NCBI GenBank assembly: GCA_964017045.1
Contig: OZ024808.1
Location: forward strand, 4,915,284 to 4,979,283
DNA length: 64,000 nucleotides
Source: Omphiscola glabra
Taxonomy: Eukaryota > Mollusca > Gastropoda > Lymnaeidae
Direction of reading: 5' to 3'
Within the stretch, counting starts at the first letter, position 1. Every line of letters begins with the position of its first letter. The translations under genes were made by a program, and so were the position numbers. Positions 33,196 through 43,652 of this stretch are shown in pieces. Under the pieces are notes generated by a model. That model saw only the letters and a program-made list of their open reading frames with translations. It was not told the DNA's origin and searched no databases.

Positions 33196-34983
33196 CTAAA
33201 CATATAATTTAAAACACGCCAATAACACATAAAATAGCATACCATATTTTTCACATTTATTTTTGTGTAATGAAATACTACGAGATTTGTCATGCAAACA
33301 TTGCGTCTCGTCATTTATGTGGGTCACGTTATCAGATAACATATCGGAAATTTGGCATTGAAAATCCGCAACTTTAAACCTGTTTGTATAACTTGCAAAA
33401 CTGCATAAAGTTTCGTTCTGTCCACCGCTTCCAAAATTTTTTACATTTATTCTTGCTAAAGTATTTGAATAATGACTAGTTTTCATTGATTTATTGGTAA
33501 CATTCATTTGACAATTGGATTGTTCCGGTATCGTAGCATTTCTTGTTTTGTATTCACTCAATGCATGAAGTAACATTTGCAAATTATCATAATCGTCCTG
33601 GTAAATTATCGCTAGCTCCAAGTCGGTGTAGCCGAGAAATGAAAGGGTGTACAAGGTCGTGTTGTTTTGACTTGTGGGGATATCTACTGGAGGCAACCAC
33701 TCATCAAGTAGGTCAAGTTTTAAATGGTGTTTGAGCACACAGTGAACTAAACTAGAAATGGAGGCCATTTTTTGTAACTCTTTCAAAAAGGGACTGCTGG
33801 GAAAAGCGATGTAATAATAATATAGCATTTTACAGGAGTCGTCTCGGTTGATATACCCAGCTCTAACATTACATGTTATCTTGCAGCTGTAAGAGTTACT
33901 CCCAATATCAAGGTTACACGCTAAAACCTTCCAAGTCTGATAGGGAAATTTATTCGCAAGGTTGTTCCTTACGGTTATCTTTTCAGGATAGAATTCTACA
34001 GAAAAATTATTATCTTTAAAAGAATCAAAGCGATTATCTCTTGCAAGGTAAGGGAGACACTGAGTATAGTTCTCATCGACCAAATCAAACAGCGCGTGAT
34101 ATCTATTTAAAAATGTGTAGCCTGAACACGTGACGTAGGACGCAAATGTAAATATTCTCTCTTTTTGTCTGATGAACTCACGCAATGTCTCATTCAGAAT
34201 AAAATCAGACAAATAATTGTGAATAAGACATGGGTATCCCAACAGTGATTTGTTTACAAATTTGGTTTTGGTAAAGATAAAACTCTTAAGTCTCACTTCT
34301 TCTTTCAACTTATTTATATGAAAATATTTCTTATACACGTTAAAAATGGTAAAATCCCATTTCAATGGTACTGATTTATTATCCGTATTACAATTAAATA
34401 TCTCCATAGTTTTATATACAAGCCCTGTGCTGACATCTGTGACAGGTAAAAACACTAATGACCGGATGTAAGGGTCAAGCAGGGTCACGTATTTTAAATC
34501 ACCATAATGATTTTCTAATAAATCACCTTCAGTTATTCTGTAGGTTTTATTGAAGTCAGTTTGATTTCTACAACTAGAGATTAGCAGTGTATTTAAAGCC
34601 CTTGTAGAACACTCAATTTCTAAATTGATCAAATGTCCAAAATTATGAGAAGCATCTACTAGAGTCGATGAACAAACCAGTGGGAAATCTTCACAACAAG
34701 TTCTGTAAACGATACATCTCTGGTCACACGCGCATGGGAAACTTTGATCTTGTCCACATTTTCCTCTACAAGACGCCGCCTCTGGAACATCACCAAGACT
34801 GGGCAAACCAAATGACACAGGGTTTGCAATGAAGTTAGAAAAATTGGAAATATTTATCTCTCCAATTGGAATATAAGTTTTCTTTTTGAAAAATGGTTTA
34901 AAAACTATATCGTTTGGATCAGCTAATGCAGCCAGCAAGTTGAGAAAAGATAAAACAACATTATAACTACACACAACATACAT
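33196..34983 (-). CDS. Secreted somatomedin-B domain glycoprotein, 595 aa
   Basis: An uninterrupted single-exon frame begins at ATG 34,983. Residues 1-21 are a hydrophobic signal peptide ending LLAALA. Residues 72-104 form a somatomedin-B domain with all eight cysteines (72, 76, 84, 86, 90, 96, 97, 104; the C-x3-C...CxC...CC...C order), starting ASCRGKCGQDQ. The remaining 490 residues are unrecognised, cysteine-containing and rich in N-glycosylation sequons (about fifteen, such as NQT, NKT, NYT, NFS). The last 15 residues (MLFYVLLACFKLYV) are hydrophobic and could be a GPI signal or membrane anchor. Somatomedin-B domains mediate extracellular protein binding; the function here is unknown. The frame is intact beside a gutted duplicate, arguing that it is maintained. 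Confidence 0.85.
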   Translation of the reverse strand: MYVVCSYNVVLSFLNLLAALADPNDIVFKPFFKKKTYIPIGEINISNFSNFIANPVSFGLPSLGDVPEAASCRGKCGQDQSFPCACDQRCIVYRTCCEDFPLVCSSTLVDASHNFGHLINLEIECSTRALNTLLISSCRNQTDFNKTYRITEGDLLENHYGDLKYVTLLDPYIRSLVFLPVTDVSTGLVYKTMEIFNCNTDNKSVPLKWDFTIFNVYKKYFHINKLKEEVRLKSFIFTKTKFVNKSLLGYPCLIHNYLSDFILNETLREFIRQKERIFTFASYVTCSGYTFLNRYHALFDLVDENYTQCLPYLARDNRFDSFKDNNFSVEFYPEKITVRNNLANKFPYQTWKVLACNLDIGSNSYSCKITCNVRAGYINRDDSCKMLYYYYIAFPSSPFLKELQKMASISSLVHCVLKHHLKLDLLDEWLPPVDIPTSQNNTTLYTLSFLGYTDLELAIIYQDDYDNLQMLLHALSEYKTRNATIPEQSNCQMNVTNKSMKTSHYSNTLARINVKNFGSGGQNETLCSFASYTNRFKVADFQCQISDMLSDNVTHINDETQCLHDKSRSISLHKNKCEKYGMLFYVLLACFKLYV

Positions 34984-35265
34984 TGTGGCAGTTAGACGTA
35001 AAAATAAAATTGAAAAAAAAAATATTGCAACATCCTCCTGTATGCTGTTGTCTTATGAAAATTTAAGCTGTGCAGAATAAAAAAAATTCGGAGTCCGTCT
35101 TTTTGATTTCCTGCCAATGCTATGTTCTAACGTTAAAATATTCTACATCATTAACCTAATTTTTATGTCTTTCATTATTTTTTTAAAAAAGTAAAATGTA
35201 GAAGTTCAAATTTCAAAGTTTATGAAAACAATAGGTGAAGTTGGCAGTAGGTTACGGAAGATAAA
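34984..35265 (-). promoter_or_regulatory. Upstream region of the somatomedin-B gene, conserved in its duplicate
   Basis: This stretch aligns along its length with 32,640-32,965, keeping blocks such as CATCCTCCTGTATGCTGTTG, GTCTTATGA and GAAGTTGGCAGTAGGTTACG. It probably holds the promoter and 5' UTR, but no specific TATA or factor site can be named. Confidence 0.45.
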
Positions 35266-36169
35266 AAAAACAATAATTAAATTTGGAATTTGAAAGGAAC
35301 AAAACAACATCTACGATAGTAGGGAAATACCCGGTGACTGCTAAATCCTTTAGATTAATGTTCCAGTTTAACTTTAGAAATTGTTTTCCTGATGAGAGAC
35401 CCGTACGATAAACTGCAAACATTATCAGCTAAAAAGTGCAGTGAAGCTTTGAAAGCTTTATTATAGTAAAATTGCCTTTTCGCTTAGTATATTTAGAGGC
35501 TCCCGGTCTCTGAAGAACGAGACATTGCATAGGTCAAGGTTATTGTTGTTCAGTGCCCACTGAAATCCTGTATATTCAAGGCAACAAATGAAATGTGTAA
35601 GTCGGTTGCGGAATAATTTTGTTATATCATAATCGCATTTATCGGTAAAACCCAAGGATCTGTTATCATAATCGCATTTATCGGGAAAACCCAAGGATCT
35701 GTTATTTTTTAAAGTGTTGTGAATGTTGCGAAAAAAAAATTAATTTTGATCTAAATAACTTCAAACAATATCAAATTAAAATCTAACATTGAACTCAAAT
35801 ACAACAAAAATAAAATTATATTAAGTTAAAATGAGCAAAATTTAAACTTGTAAATCAAAATCTTTAGGTTATTTGATTTGAAACCACGTTTTACAAATTG
35901 ATAATGTCTTTTCCTCTTTTAAAAATAAAATTAATAAATATAATTGAGTGCTTTTTAAATTATTTTAAACACACCAAGTTGTAGCTTCGTATTTTTAAAA
36001 TTAATACGTTTTACTTTTTCTATTCCACAATTTACCTTTACCAAATGTATAAAGTAATTTATAAAGTAATAATAACTTAACGATTAAAACACTTTTAATA
36101 AGAAAATTAGTGCAGCGAAACTTCCAAGCCAAATAGCACTCTCTTATTCACTTATCACTCATCCAAACA
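35266..36169. other. AT-rich intergenic DNA with one 39-bp tandem pair
   Basis: A 39-bp unit containing ATCATAATCGCATTTATCGG is present twice at about 35,624-35,703. No gene is supported. Confidence 0.6.
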
Positions 36170-36640
36170 GGAAATCTTTCAGGCATACATCCACGGAAAG
36201 GGGGGGGGGGGGGGGGAAGTAATGTCTTCTTAAAATAGTTATGTCGTTCATATACGATATAAAAAATTACCAGTTATCAAAACATGTAAAAATATATAGA
36301 CCTTTCTAATTAATAGTTTTGTTTTATATTTCTGACTCTGATAAAATTTGGAAATATTTTGAAAAGGTTGTCTAATTATTATACGTAAGCTTCCCCCCCC
36401 CCCCCCCATTTGCGTTCAGCATATAAAATAATGTTTGCAATGCTTTTTAGGGAGGGAGTCCTTTTTAAATATATTCCTTTTTTGCGTGTGTTGAAAATTC
36501 ATTTATTAATTAAGTAGCTATCCCCTCACCTCAATCAAAAAGAAAATTTAAAAAATGTAAATACAAAATAAAAGCCATGTTACTATTTTTTATTAGTATG
36601 CATAATTTTTTGTTGTTGCATAACACAAGCAGGTCAAGCA
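36170..36640. repeat. Dispersed repeat, copy B part 1
   Basis: Matches copy A (27.47-28.40 kb): CTTTCAGGCATACAT plus 17 G (36,200-36,216), TGACTCTGATAAAATTTGGA, 15 C (36,393-36,407) and GTGTTGAAAATTCATTTATT. Confidence 0.65.
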
Positions 36641-37264
36641 ATATTCCGTTTTGACCCCCGCCCCGGGCCCCCTTTTTCGTCCCTGCATTGAACGATGATA
36701 ATTATCCTCATTACATCTTAAAACCTTTAAAAATATTCGAGGCACCATTCAGTCCTAAGGGTTCCTGGACGCACACGATGGTTCTAAGGTTAAGTGACAC
36801 CTACATTTTTTAACTAGGATCTCTTCCGCTGCTCTCCAATTAAGTGTAGAATGTGGACAAAACTAAATTCAGACATGTGATGAAATGCTTTCTTGTATGT
36901 TTATGTAGGCCAGTGGCTTTTTTAAGTTTGTTTCGTCTAAATGTATGTTTTTGTTCTGCTGGCCCCCTTTTTGTGTTAAGTGGATTCCCCGTTTTTTGAA
37001 AATGACTATTTAAGTTGCTAGTGAAATGTCAAGACAGTGTTCCGTTTCAAGGTTTAAGATGTAGCACTAGGTAATTATTTTGTTTAACCTCTAATGTTAT
37101 TTTATATTCGCATGTTTATTATAGTCTATGTACTTTTGTTACTTACTGCTTTGATGCCTGTATCTAACACTATTTAGTTAAGTTTTAAATGAGAATGTGC
37201 ATTATGAACATGAGTTGACTAGGTCAACTAAAGCGGTAATACTATGTATTACGGATACTGCAAT
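36641..37264. other. Intergenic sequence, nothing recognised
   Basis: No homology to other parts of the window or coding signal is apparent. It interrupts the dispersed repeat between its parts 1 and 2. Confidence 0.45.
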
Positions 37265-37600
37265 GGGTATATTTGTCTCAGATAATCATGGTCTCCCAGA
37301 TTCTGAGTCATGCCTCTTATGTATTTTATACATTGATAAATTAATAATTAGTGTCTTAGAGTGTACCAGACAGTGGTGCGGTGTCTCAGATAATCATGGT
37401 CTCCCAGATTCTGAGTCATGCCTCTTATGTATTTTATACATTGATACATTAATCATTAATGTCTAGAGTGTACCAGGCAGTGGTGCGGTGTCTCAGATAA
37501 TCATGGTCTCCCAGATTCTGAGTCATGCCTCTTATGTATTTTATACATTGATAAATTAATCATTAATGTCTAGAGTGTACCAGGCAGTGGTGTGGCCTTA
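37265..37600. repeat. About 113-bp tandem repeat, 3 copies
   Basis: Units contain GTCTCAGATAATCATGGTCT, CTGAGTCATGCCTCTTATGT and GAGTGTACCAGGCAGTGGTG. The copies are nearly identical. Confidence 0.92.
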
Positions 37601-37824
37601 TACCGGTATTAACAATGTTTTAATACCCTCATTTAACCTTCTAATATTTGTTCTTATTTTTATTGTAATTCATGAATTAATGTGTTTTATTATTTTATCT
37701 TCCAGCCGCGCTAATTGGCTGGTTGGGTTTTTGGTTTTTGGTTTTCTTATACAAATAAACGCTACCCTTCTCACCTTCCTGAGTTTGTCTAGTGAGTGTC
37801 GTAGTTTGCGCGAGCTTACATTTA

Positions 37825-38036
37825 ATTTAAAACGTTCTGGGGACTATAAAAGTTTAAGGGGCGAGAATAATCTAGGGCAAAAGCGTACTCTCAAAGGGTG
37901 ACAAAACTAGAATGAATATAGTTTAAGTCCCACTGGTGCGGAATTTAAGATCTTTGATCATTATTATGGCTAATGTTGGCACTTCTCATCCGAAAGTTTG
38001 AAATGCAACTTAAAAATTGTATGAAATAAAAAATTC
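37825..38036. repeat. Dispersed repeat, copy B part 2
   Basis: Matches 28,445-28,660 of copy A (CGTTCTGGGGACTATAAAAG, AAGTCCCACTGGTGCGGAAT, TTTGATCATTATT). Homology stops exactly where the inverted-repeat element at 38,037 begins. Confidence 0.65.
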
Positions 38037-38124
38037 AATGGACTACGATTTATTGATTGTTTTGTCACGTGATAAACGTAAGTACGAGTAAGACTTCCGG
38101 TAGGCTGTCAGCAACACACTAGTC

Positions 38125-38992
38125 CAGGGGTGCGCAAACTTTTTGACTCGCGGGCCACAATGGTTTCTAAAATTTGACAGAGGGGCCGGGTCAGAATAGG
38201 AGATTGGTGTGTTTATGTGAACTAATATATATTAAATGTAAAAATCATTACATGAAAAGATTTGGCCGTTCATAGGCAGAAAAACACCATTGTGCTTAGT
38301 TTATTGTAAAAATTGTTTTACAAATTTATTAATTTAATAACGTAGTAATAAACTCCCATTCAGTTTCAGTGGGAACAGTGTTGTTGGTCTCCTTTTTTTG
38401 CAAGTGCATCAATGTCTGGCATTATATTTGTTGTGGCAATTCTCAAGATAGATCCGAGGTGTTGGTCAGTTAACTTAGATCTGTGACGGGCTTTGTTGAT
38501 GTTCATGATGCTGAATGTCTGTTCACACACATAGGTTGAGCCAAACAACGTCAGCATCTTCTGCGCCATCCTCCGGAGGTTTGGAAACGTGGCTTCGTTA
38601 AGTGAAGCATAAAAGTCGTTCAGTTTAAGAGAGTTAAACTTCTCCTTCAATACAGAGTCAGACTGAAGATCTATCAGTTCCAACTGCAGCTCCTGTGGTG
38701 CTGTTTCAGGGTCTCGTGACAGGGGACAGGACACGAGCTGAAGTGACTTTTCAATTTTTTCAAAGTCACAGAAACGACGGCAGAATTCTCCGTGCAGGTC
38801 GTCCAGTGATTTGCTGTATTTCTGCGCGTTTCGGGTCGCCTCTTTCTGCATGACTAGAGTGGGGAAATTAACGCAGTGTGCGTTGCTCAGCAGCGAAATA
38901 GTTAATAATATAACGTGGACGAGTTCGGCGGGCCGGATTAAAAAGCCCAACGGGCCGTATATGGCCCGCGGGCCGTAGTTTGCCCATGTCTG
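38125..38992 (-). mobile_element. Internally deleted hAT transposon with perfect 8-bp duplication
   Basis: Ends are CAGGGGTGCGCAAACTTTTT and, read inward from the right, CAGACATGGGCAAACTACGG. CACTAGTC is duplicated exactly (38,117-38,124 and 38,993-39,000). The 868-bp element keeps only the last part of its transposase, so it could move only with help from another copy. Confidence 0.88.
38366..38880 (-). pseudogene. C-terminal hAT transposase (GTF2IRD2-like lineage)
   Basis: An open minus-strand frame includes DDLHGEFCRRFCDFEKIEKS, VSCPLSRDPETAPQELQLEL, FYASLNEATFPNLRRMAQKM and then FGSTYVCEQTFSIMNINKAR, HRSKLTDQHLGSILRIATT. The last two are the hAT dimerisation-domain signature of the lineage that includes the domesticated GTF2IRD2 tail. 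About the last third of a normal transposase is present. The catalytic core is absent, and the frame runs upstream into terminal-repeat sequence through an internal deletion. It has no stop, so the deletion copy may be young. Confidence 0.85.
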
Positions 38993-39286
38993 CACTAGTC
39001 GCTCACAAATTTTTCTTCAAACAACTTTCTTCCTTTAATCATAACTGAATTATAATTATTGTCACATTTAATGAATGTCATTAAAAAAAAAACACGTGTA
39101 TTCAAGAATATTTTGAAAAGTAAACTTTTTAATTAACACTGGGGGAAGCGCTGATGGAGACAAACATTGTGCTTTAAAATTAATGATAATGGCAATGGCT
39201 GATCAGCTGTTATCTGTTGTTATGTGTAGCAGAAAGCTGGTACGTATCACGTGACAAAACAAGGAAGTGACTCATCGTAGTCCATT

Positions 39287-39459
39287 ATGCGGGAAAATGC
39301 AACACATCATTTTGAGTTTGCCCGACTGTCTTTAGCACTATAAATTTCTTCACCCCCTTCACTCACGCTGGTCAATGGTAAAGTATAGCGTTGATTATAA
39401 TCTTATGCCAAATGATTATCCTGGGGCACACCAGAAGCGAAGTGAATTTATATTATTTA
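39287..39459. other. Spacer, nothing recognised
   Basis: Sequence between the inverted-repeat element and the resuming dispersed repeat; absent from copy A. Confidence 0.4.
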
Positions 39460-39810
39460 ATATGACACTGAGTGCAATAATGCCTCCCTCAAAAACTTAA
39501 AAATGTCTTTCCCCGTTCAAAAAGTATATTAGAAACATTGAATTCAAGTATACTCAAAAAACACATCTTGATTTTAAAAAAGCAAACATTTTCTGGGGAG
39601 CTGTCTCCCCAGACCCCTCCACTGATTCATCGGCATCCTCAATTTCCGACCTGCTTCCCAATTATTTCCGATTTTGGTGCTGATAGAAACACTGAGTAGT
39701 GGCGCAGCTAGTATTAGTGACGCCATGGGTGGCCAACTACTTTTGCCACTATCCCCTTCACTATGCAAACTCTCCAGTTGTCAGAAAATGCCACACCTTC
39801 ATTCAGAGCT
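39460..39810. repeat. Dispersed repeat, copy B part 3
   Basis: Matches 28,700-28,925 of copy A (TCATGCCTCC / AATGCCTCCC, CCCGTTCAAAAAGTATA.TAG, TCGGC.CCCTCAATTT, AGTGGCGCA.CTA). Confidence 0.65.
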
Positions 39811-39916
39811 ATTCTTAGGCATAGGCAAACTAGGCGACCGCCTAGGACCCCACAGCGCTTTTTTTAGCCAACAACTTGCAAGTCCATGTTTTCAGAGATA
39901 TACATTTTCTCTAGTT

Positions 39917-40035
39917 GCGGAATTATTAATAGGGTTAGGAATTATTAATATGGTTAGGAATTATTAATATGGTTAGGAATTATTAATATGGTTAGGAATT
40001 ATTAATATGGTTAGGAATTATTAATATGGTTAGTG
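39917..40035. repeat. 19-bp repeat, about 6 copies
   Basis: AATTATTAATATGGTTAGG repeats with almost no variation. Confidence 0.95.
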
Positions 40036-40889
40036 GTTACACGTGAGCAAAGAGGAAACAGTGACGAATGGTGTTTTCTCCTCAGCTCCTCGGGAGTTCC
40101 ACCCCCTGGCCCACCTACCTACGTTCCTGGCCCCAAACATCTTAAGAACGGCTCCGCTGCATATAAAGAAAAAAAGTGACACCCGGGGGGACCACCCCAT
40201 CAGCACTATTTCAACGACACTAGCAGCGGCGTATCTACAGTGTTTTGCACCAGGGGACAAGGCTCATTTTTACGGCCCTCTTTCAACTCTGAAAGTGATT
40301 ATTGTCAACAATTAAATACCATGATGGGCGTGAACACAAATGGGTTGAAGGGTGTAAACAAAGTCTATTTTGCCGTTCACGCTAGTCTGGTGACCGGGGA
40401 CATATGCCCCACCTGCCACCCCATAGCTACGCGTCTGGCCACTTGCAAATGCACAGCCCCCCCCCCCCCCAAAATTTGAAATGCCCCCCTCCCATAGGGG
40501 AAAAATTTCTGAGAGAAACACTGCATCCAAATAAGAACAAACCATATTAAGTTTGTTTCTTTTGTTCATTTTAAGATCAATATCTCAAAACCCAATTGTA
40601 TGACAGATTTGAACTTTGGCAAAGCTTTTAATGTTAAAATAATTTAGCAAACTATTTTAACTCTTTGCAGTTCATGGGTTTGGTTTTAATTTTTTTTTTG
40701 TTAGATCATCTCACATAATGGGATACACTAAGAATATTAGCAAACTAACACCCATCATGTTAGATATTTAATTGTTCACAAATGAATGGGCATTCAAATG
40801 TAATAATTTTTGCTTTAAAATGATTGTGGGTTTTCTTACAATCATGATTGAGGTGCGAAAATGATTTTACATTTTAACCCAAATGTATT
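40036..40889. other. Intergenic stretch with a single 24-bp-family unit and a poly-C run
   Basis: GGGCGTGAACACAAATGGGT at about 40,325-40,344 is one unit of the array at 42.8 kb. Poly-C (14) lies at 40,457-40,470, followed by a short piece resembling the edge of the dispersed repeat. No gene is supported. Confidence 0.55.
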
Positions 40890-40972
40890 ATACACAAACA
40901 ACATACACAAACAGCATACACAAACAGCATACACAAACAACATACACAAACAACATACAAAAACAGCATACT
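40890..40972. repeat. 13-bp repeat, about 6 copies
   Basis: CATACACAAACAG / CATACACAAACAA repeats. Confidence 0.93.
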
Positions 40973-41354
40973 GCAACTGTAGAAGGAAACGAATATGGAA
41001 GAAATAGTTTAAAATGTTTTTAATTTTGCAATAAAATATGCAAAATCCAAATAAAGAACTTTACAAATACTTACAATATTTTTTTCATAACTTTTTTGTA
41101 CAATATGTGTAAATAGTGTTTTTGCGGTTAAATTTTGACAAGTGATTTTATCATACAAAGTCAAAAGCCTATTTTGTATATTTATAAGTTTATATTTAAT
41201 ACAAATACATTAGAAATGTATTATAACAAATAATTTGAATAATTTTGTTTCATTAAAATTTTGGAAATTTTATTAAAACAAAATTATTCAAATTATTTGG
41301 AAATTTTAAAGATATTAAATAAATAGAAACATTCAAAAAATAAAGATCTAGAGC
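40973..41354. other. Very AT-rich spacer, nothing recognised
   Basis: A short inverted repeat (AAATAATTTGAATAATTTTGTTT against AAACAAAATTATTCAAATTATTT, 41,227-41,301) is the only visible structure. Confidence 0.5.
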
Positions 41355-41580
41355 TTACAGGCCTAAATAAATACAAACACAGTCTAAGAGTGTTCTAGGC
41401 TTACGTGACTGAATCAGGCCTAAATAAATACAAACACAGGCTAAGAGTGTCCTAGGCTTACGTGACTGAATCAGGCCTAAATAAATACAAACACAGTCTA
41501 AGAGTGTTCTAGGCTTACACTACTGAATCAGGCCTAAATAAATACAAACACAGTCTAAGGGTCTTCTAGGCTTAAGGGGA
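41355..41580. repeat. 57-bp minisatellite, 4 copies
   Basis: Units contain GGCCTAAATAAATACAAACA and GTGTTCTAGGCTTACGTGAC. Confidence 0.93.
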
Positions 41581-41866
41581 GTTCTAACAATCAACAATCA
41601 TTTCAATTAGATAGAAATGTTTATCACATTTCAAACATTTAATTACCATTACAGTCTGATGCTCTTTCTTTTCCAGACAGTAACTCTGCATCATGTAATG
41701 AGGCTCATGTCCATCGGTGAAGAAAAGCAAATAAATTGTTATATAGGTGTTATTTCTCCCAGAGCAGAGATACTTCTTTTTGTTTGGCATCTCATTTCAA
41801 GTTCTCTGCTTTTCAGAATCCATAATATTGAAACCAGGTTTTCTTTTAGGGATACATTTAGGTATG
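41581..41866. other. Spacer, nothing recognised
   Basis: Frames on both strands lack domain features. Confidence 0.4.
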
Positions 41867-42063
41867 CAGGGCCGGATTTACAATTGTAAGGGCCCTAGGC
41901 CTACACAAATTTGAGGCCCCATTTTGAAAAATAAAAAATATTATTCAGTTTTTTTAATTCAAAAATATATATATTTTTATATACTACTCCCAATTTTAGA
42001 TCCCCTAATTTCGCGGGGCCCCTAGGCTACGGCCTAGTCGGCCTGTCTGTAAATCCGGCCCTA
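41867..42063. mobile_element. MITE with GGGCCGGATTTAC ends
   Basis: Left CAGGGCCGGATTTACA and right TGTAAATCCGGCCCTA form terminal inverted repeats, with internal GGGCCCTAGGCC and GGGGCCCCTAGGC also mirrored. Flanks TAGGTATG (41,859-41,866) and AAGGTATG (42,064-42,071) match at seven of eight bases, consistent with an 8-bp duplication as in hAT elements. No coding capacity. Confidence 0.75.
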
Positions 42064-42071
42064 AAGGTATG

Positions 42072-42450
42072 GCGTGAGGATTCATTGTTTTCTAAACTCA
42101 TTTTGGATTTTAAAATTCTTTTTTGATTTGTTGAAGCAGCGTGGTCGAAGCTTGGTCCATTCGAGTCGCGACCAAAAAACAACAAAATGGATGGCGAAAA
42201 CTCGTGATGGTCTCGGTCACTTGAATACAATTTTTTTTTTTTTGGTTTTAAAATTGATAATTATTTTTAATACGCCTCAAAATAAAGGAATACATTTGTT
42301 AAAAAGCAGCCTTCTTAGGAACATTTATTGGGGCTAGGCGATCGTGTCTCTACATTTTACGAGGATGACAAAATCTTTAAATCCAATGATATTACAGTCA
42401 GGAAAAATGTGTGTTACATTCTCTTTTCACAAATAAATATATGTTGCAGA
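42072..42450. other. AT-rich spacer, nothing recognised
   Basis: No supported gene or repeat. Confidence 0.4.
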
Positions 42451-42632
42451 AAATAAGTTCAATAATACAGTTCAAATAAGAAAATAAGAAAATAACACAG
42501 TTCAAATAAGAAAATAAGTTCAAAAATACAGTTCAAATAAGAAAATAAGTTCAATAATACAGTTCAAATAAGAAAATAAGTTCAATAATACAGTTCAAAT
42601 AAGAAAATAAGTTCAATAATACAGTTCAATGT
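42450..42632. repeat. 31-bp repeat, about 6 copies
   Basis: Units contain GTTCAATAATACAGTTCAAA and TAAGAAAATAA, with one shortened unit. Confidence 0.9.
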
Positions 42633-42805
42633 ATATATAGTTCAATGGCGTTAACAACACTTGGGCACATTTACAAAAGTATAACAATACCATAGAAAAA
42701 AAGAAATAAAAATATTTGAAAAAAAACAGCTCAAAGCCCAAACAATTTACCCACGTGAAAATTTAATATTTTAAATAGAGCCATTTTTATTTCTTTACTA
42801 TTCAC

Positions 42806-43072
42806 GTGCGTGAACACAAATGGGTTGGAGGGCGTGAACACAAATGGGTTGATGGGCGTGAACACAAATGGTTTGGAGGGCGTGAACACAAATGGGTTGA
42901 TGGGCGTGAACACAAATGGGTTGGAGGGCGTGAACACAAATGGGTTGATGGGCGTGAACACAAATGAGTTGATGGGCGTGAACACAAATGGTTGGATGGG
43001 CGTGAACACAAATGAGTTGATAGGCGTGAACACAAAATGAGTTGATGGGCGTGAACACAAATGGGTTTATTT
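42806..43072. repeat. 24-bp minisatellite, 11 copies
   Basis: GGGCGTGAACACAAATGGGT plus TGAT or TGGA. One unit near 43,030 has an extra A. A lone unit of the same family is at 40,325. The multiple-of-three period leaves several frames open on both strands. Confidence 0.96.
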
Positions 43073-43502
43073 TCTTTCAAAAAATTAAAATATATTTTGT
43101 TTGTACTTTGCGGAAAGTAAATTGTTTGTATATTTTTATGAGATTAAAAATATTCTTTAAAAAAAAACACTCTATGTGGTACACAAGTGACAAACGGTAT
43201 AAGATTCTTTTTTTTTTTGTAGATAAAATAATTCTTTGTTGTACGATTTTTCGATAATATTTTAGAAAAAAAAGGCAAAAGTTTGGTTCGATTTGTATTG
43301 AAGATATAAATACATCAAATTCCGTTAATATAAAATATATTTAATATATGTTTTTTTTGGTAAATTCAATTCTATGTTTTACAATTTTTAAGAAAAAATG
43401 TAGTTCATGGGCACGAATGGGGGGGGGGGGGGGGGGGGGGTTGGGTAGGCGGACATGAAAGGGCAGATAAAGATTTTTAAAGTAAATTATGTTACAAACG
43501 TA
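43073..43502. other. AT-rich spacer with a 22-base poly-G run
   Basis: Poly-G at 43,419-43,440 is the longest G run in the window. Confidence 0.6.
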
Positions 43503-43652
43503 AATATCATTACATATATCATTACATATATCATTACATATATCATTACATTTATCATTACATATATCATTACATATATCATTACATATATTATTACATA
43601 TATCATTATATATATCATTACATATATCATTACATATATCATTATTTTTAAC
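43503..43652. repeat. 12-bp repeat ATCATTACATAT, about 12 copies
   Basis: Near-uniform units with a few single-base changes. Confidence 0.96.

Larger units (their letters stand above)
38037..39286. mobile_element. Terminal-inverted-repeat element hosting a nested hAT
   Basis: AATGGACTACGAT at 38,037-38,049 is inverted at 39,274-39,286. A second inverted block, TTGTTTTGTCACGTGATA near 38,058, mirrors TATCACGTGACAAAACAA near 39,244. Without the inner insertion the element is about 370 bp and non-coding. The superfamily is not assigned because no clear target duplication is visible. Confidence 0.65.

Noticed and set aside
39574..40569. Several 60-97-codon frames on both strands
   Set aside because: They cover dispersed repeat, the 19-bp array and a poly-C run; no features support coding.
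41227..41301. Inverted repeat as transposon ends
   Set aside because: Short, very AT-rich arms with no target duplication; could be chance.
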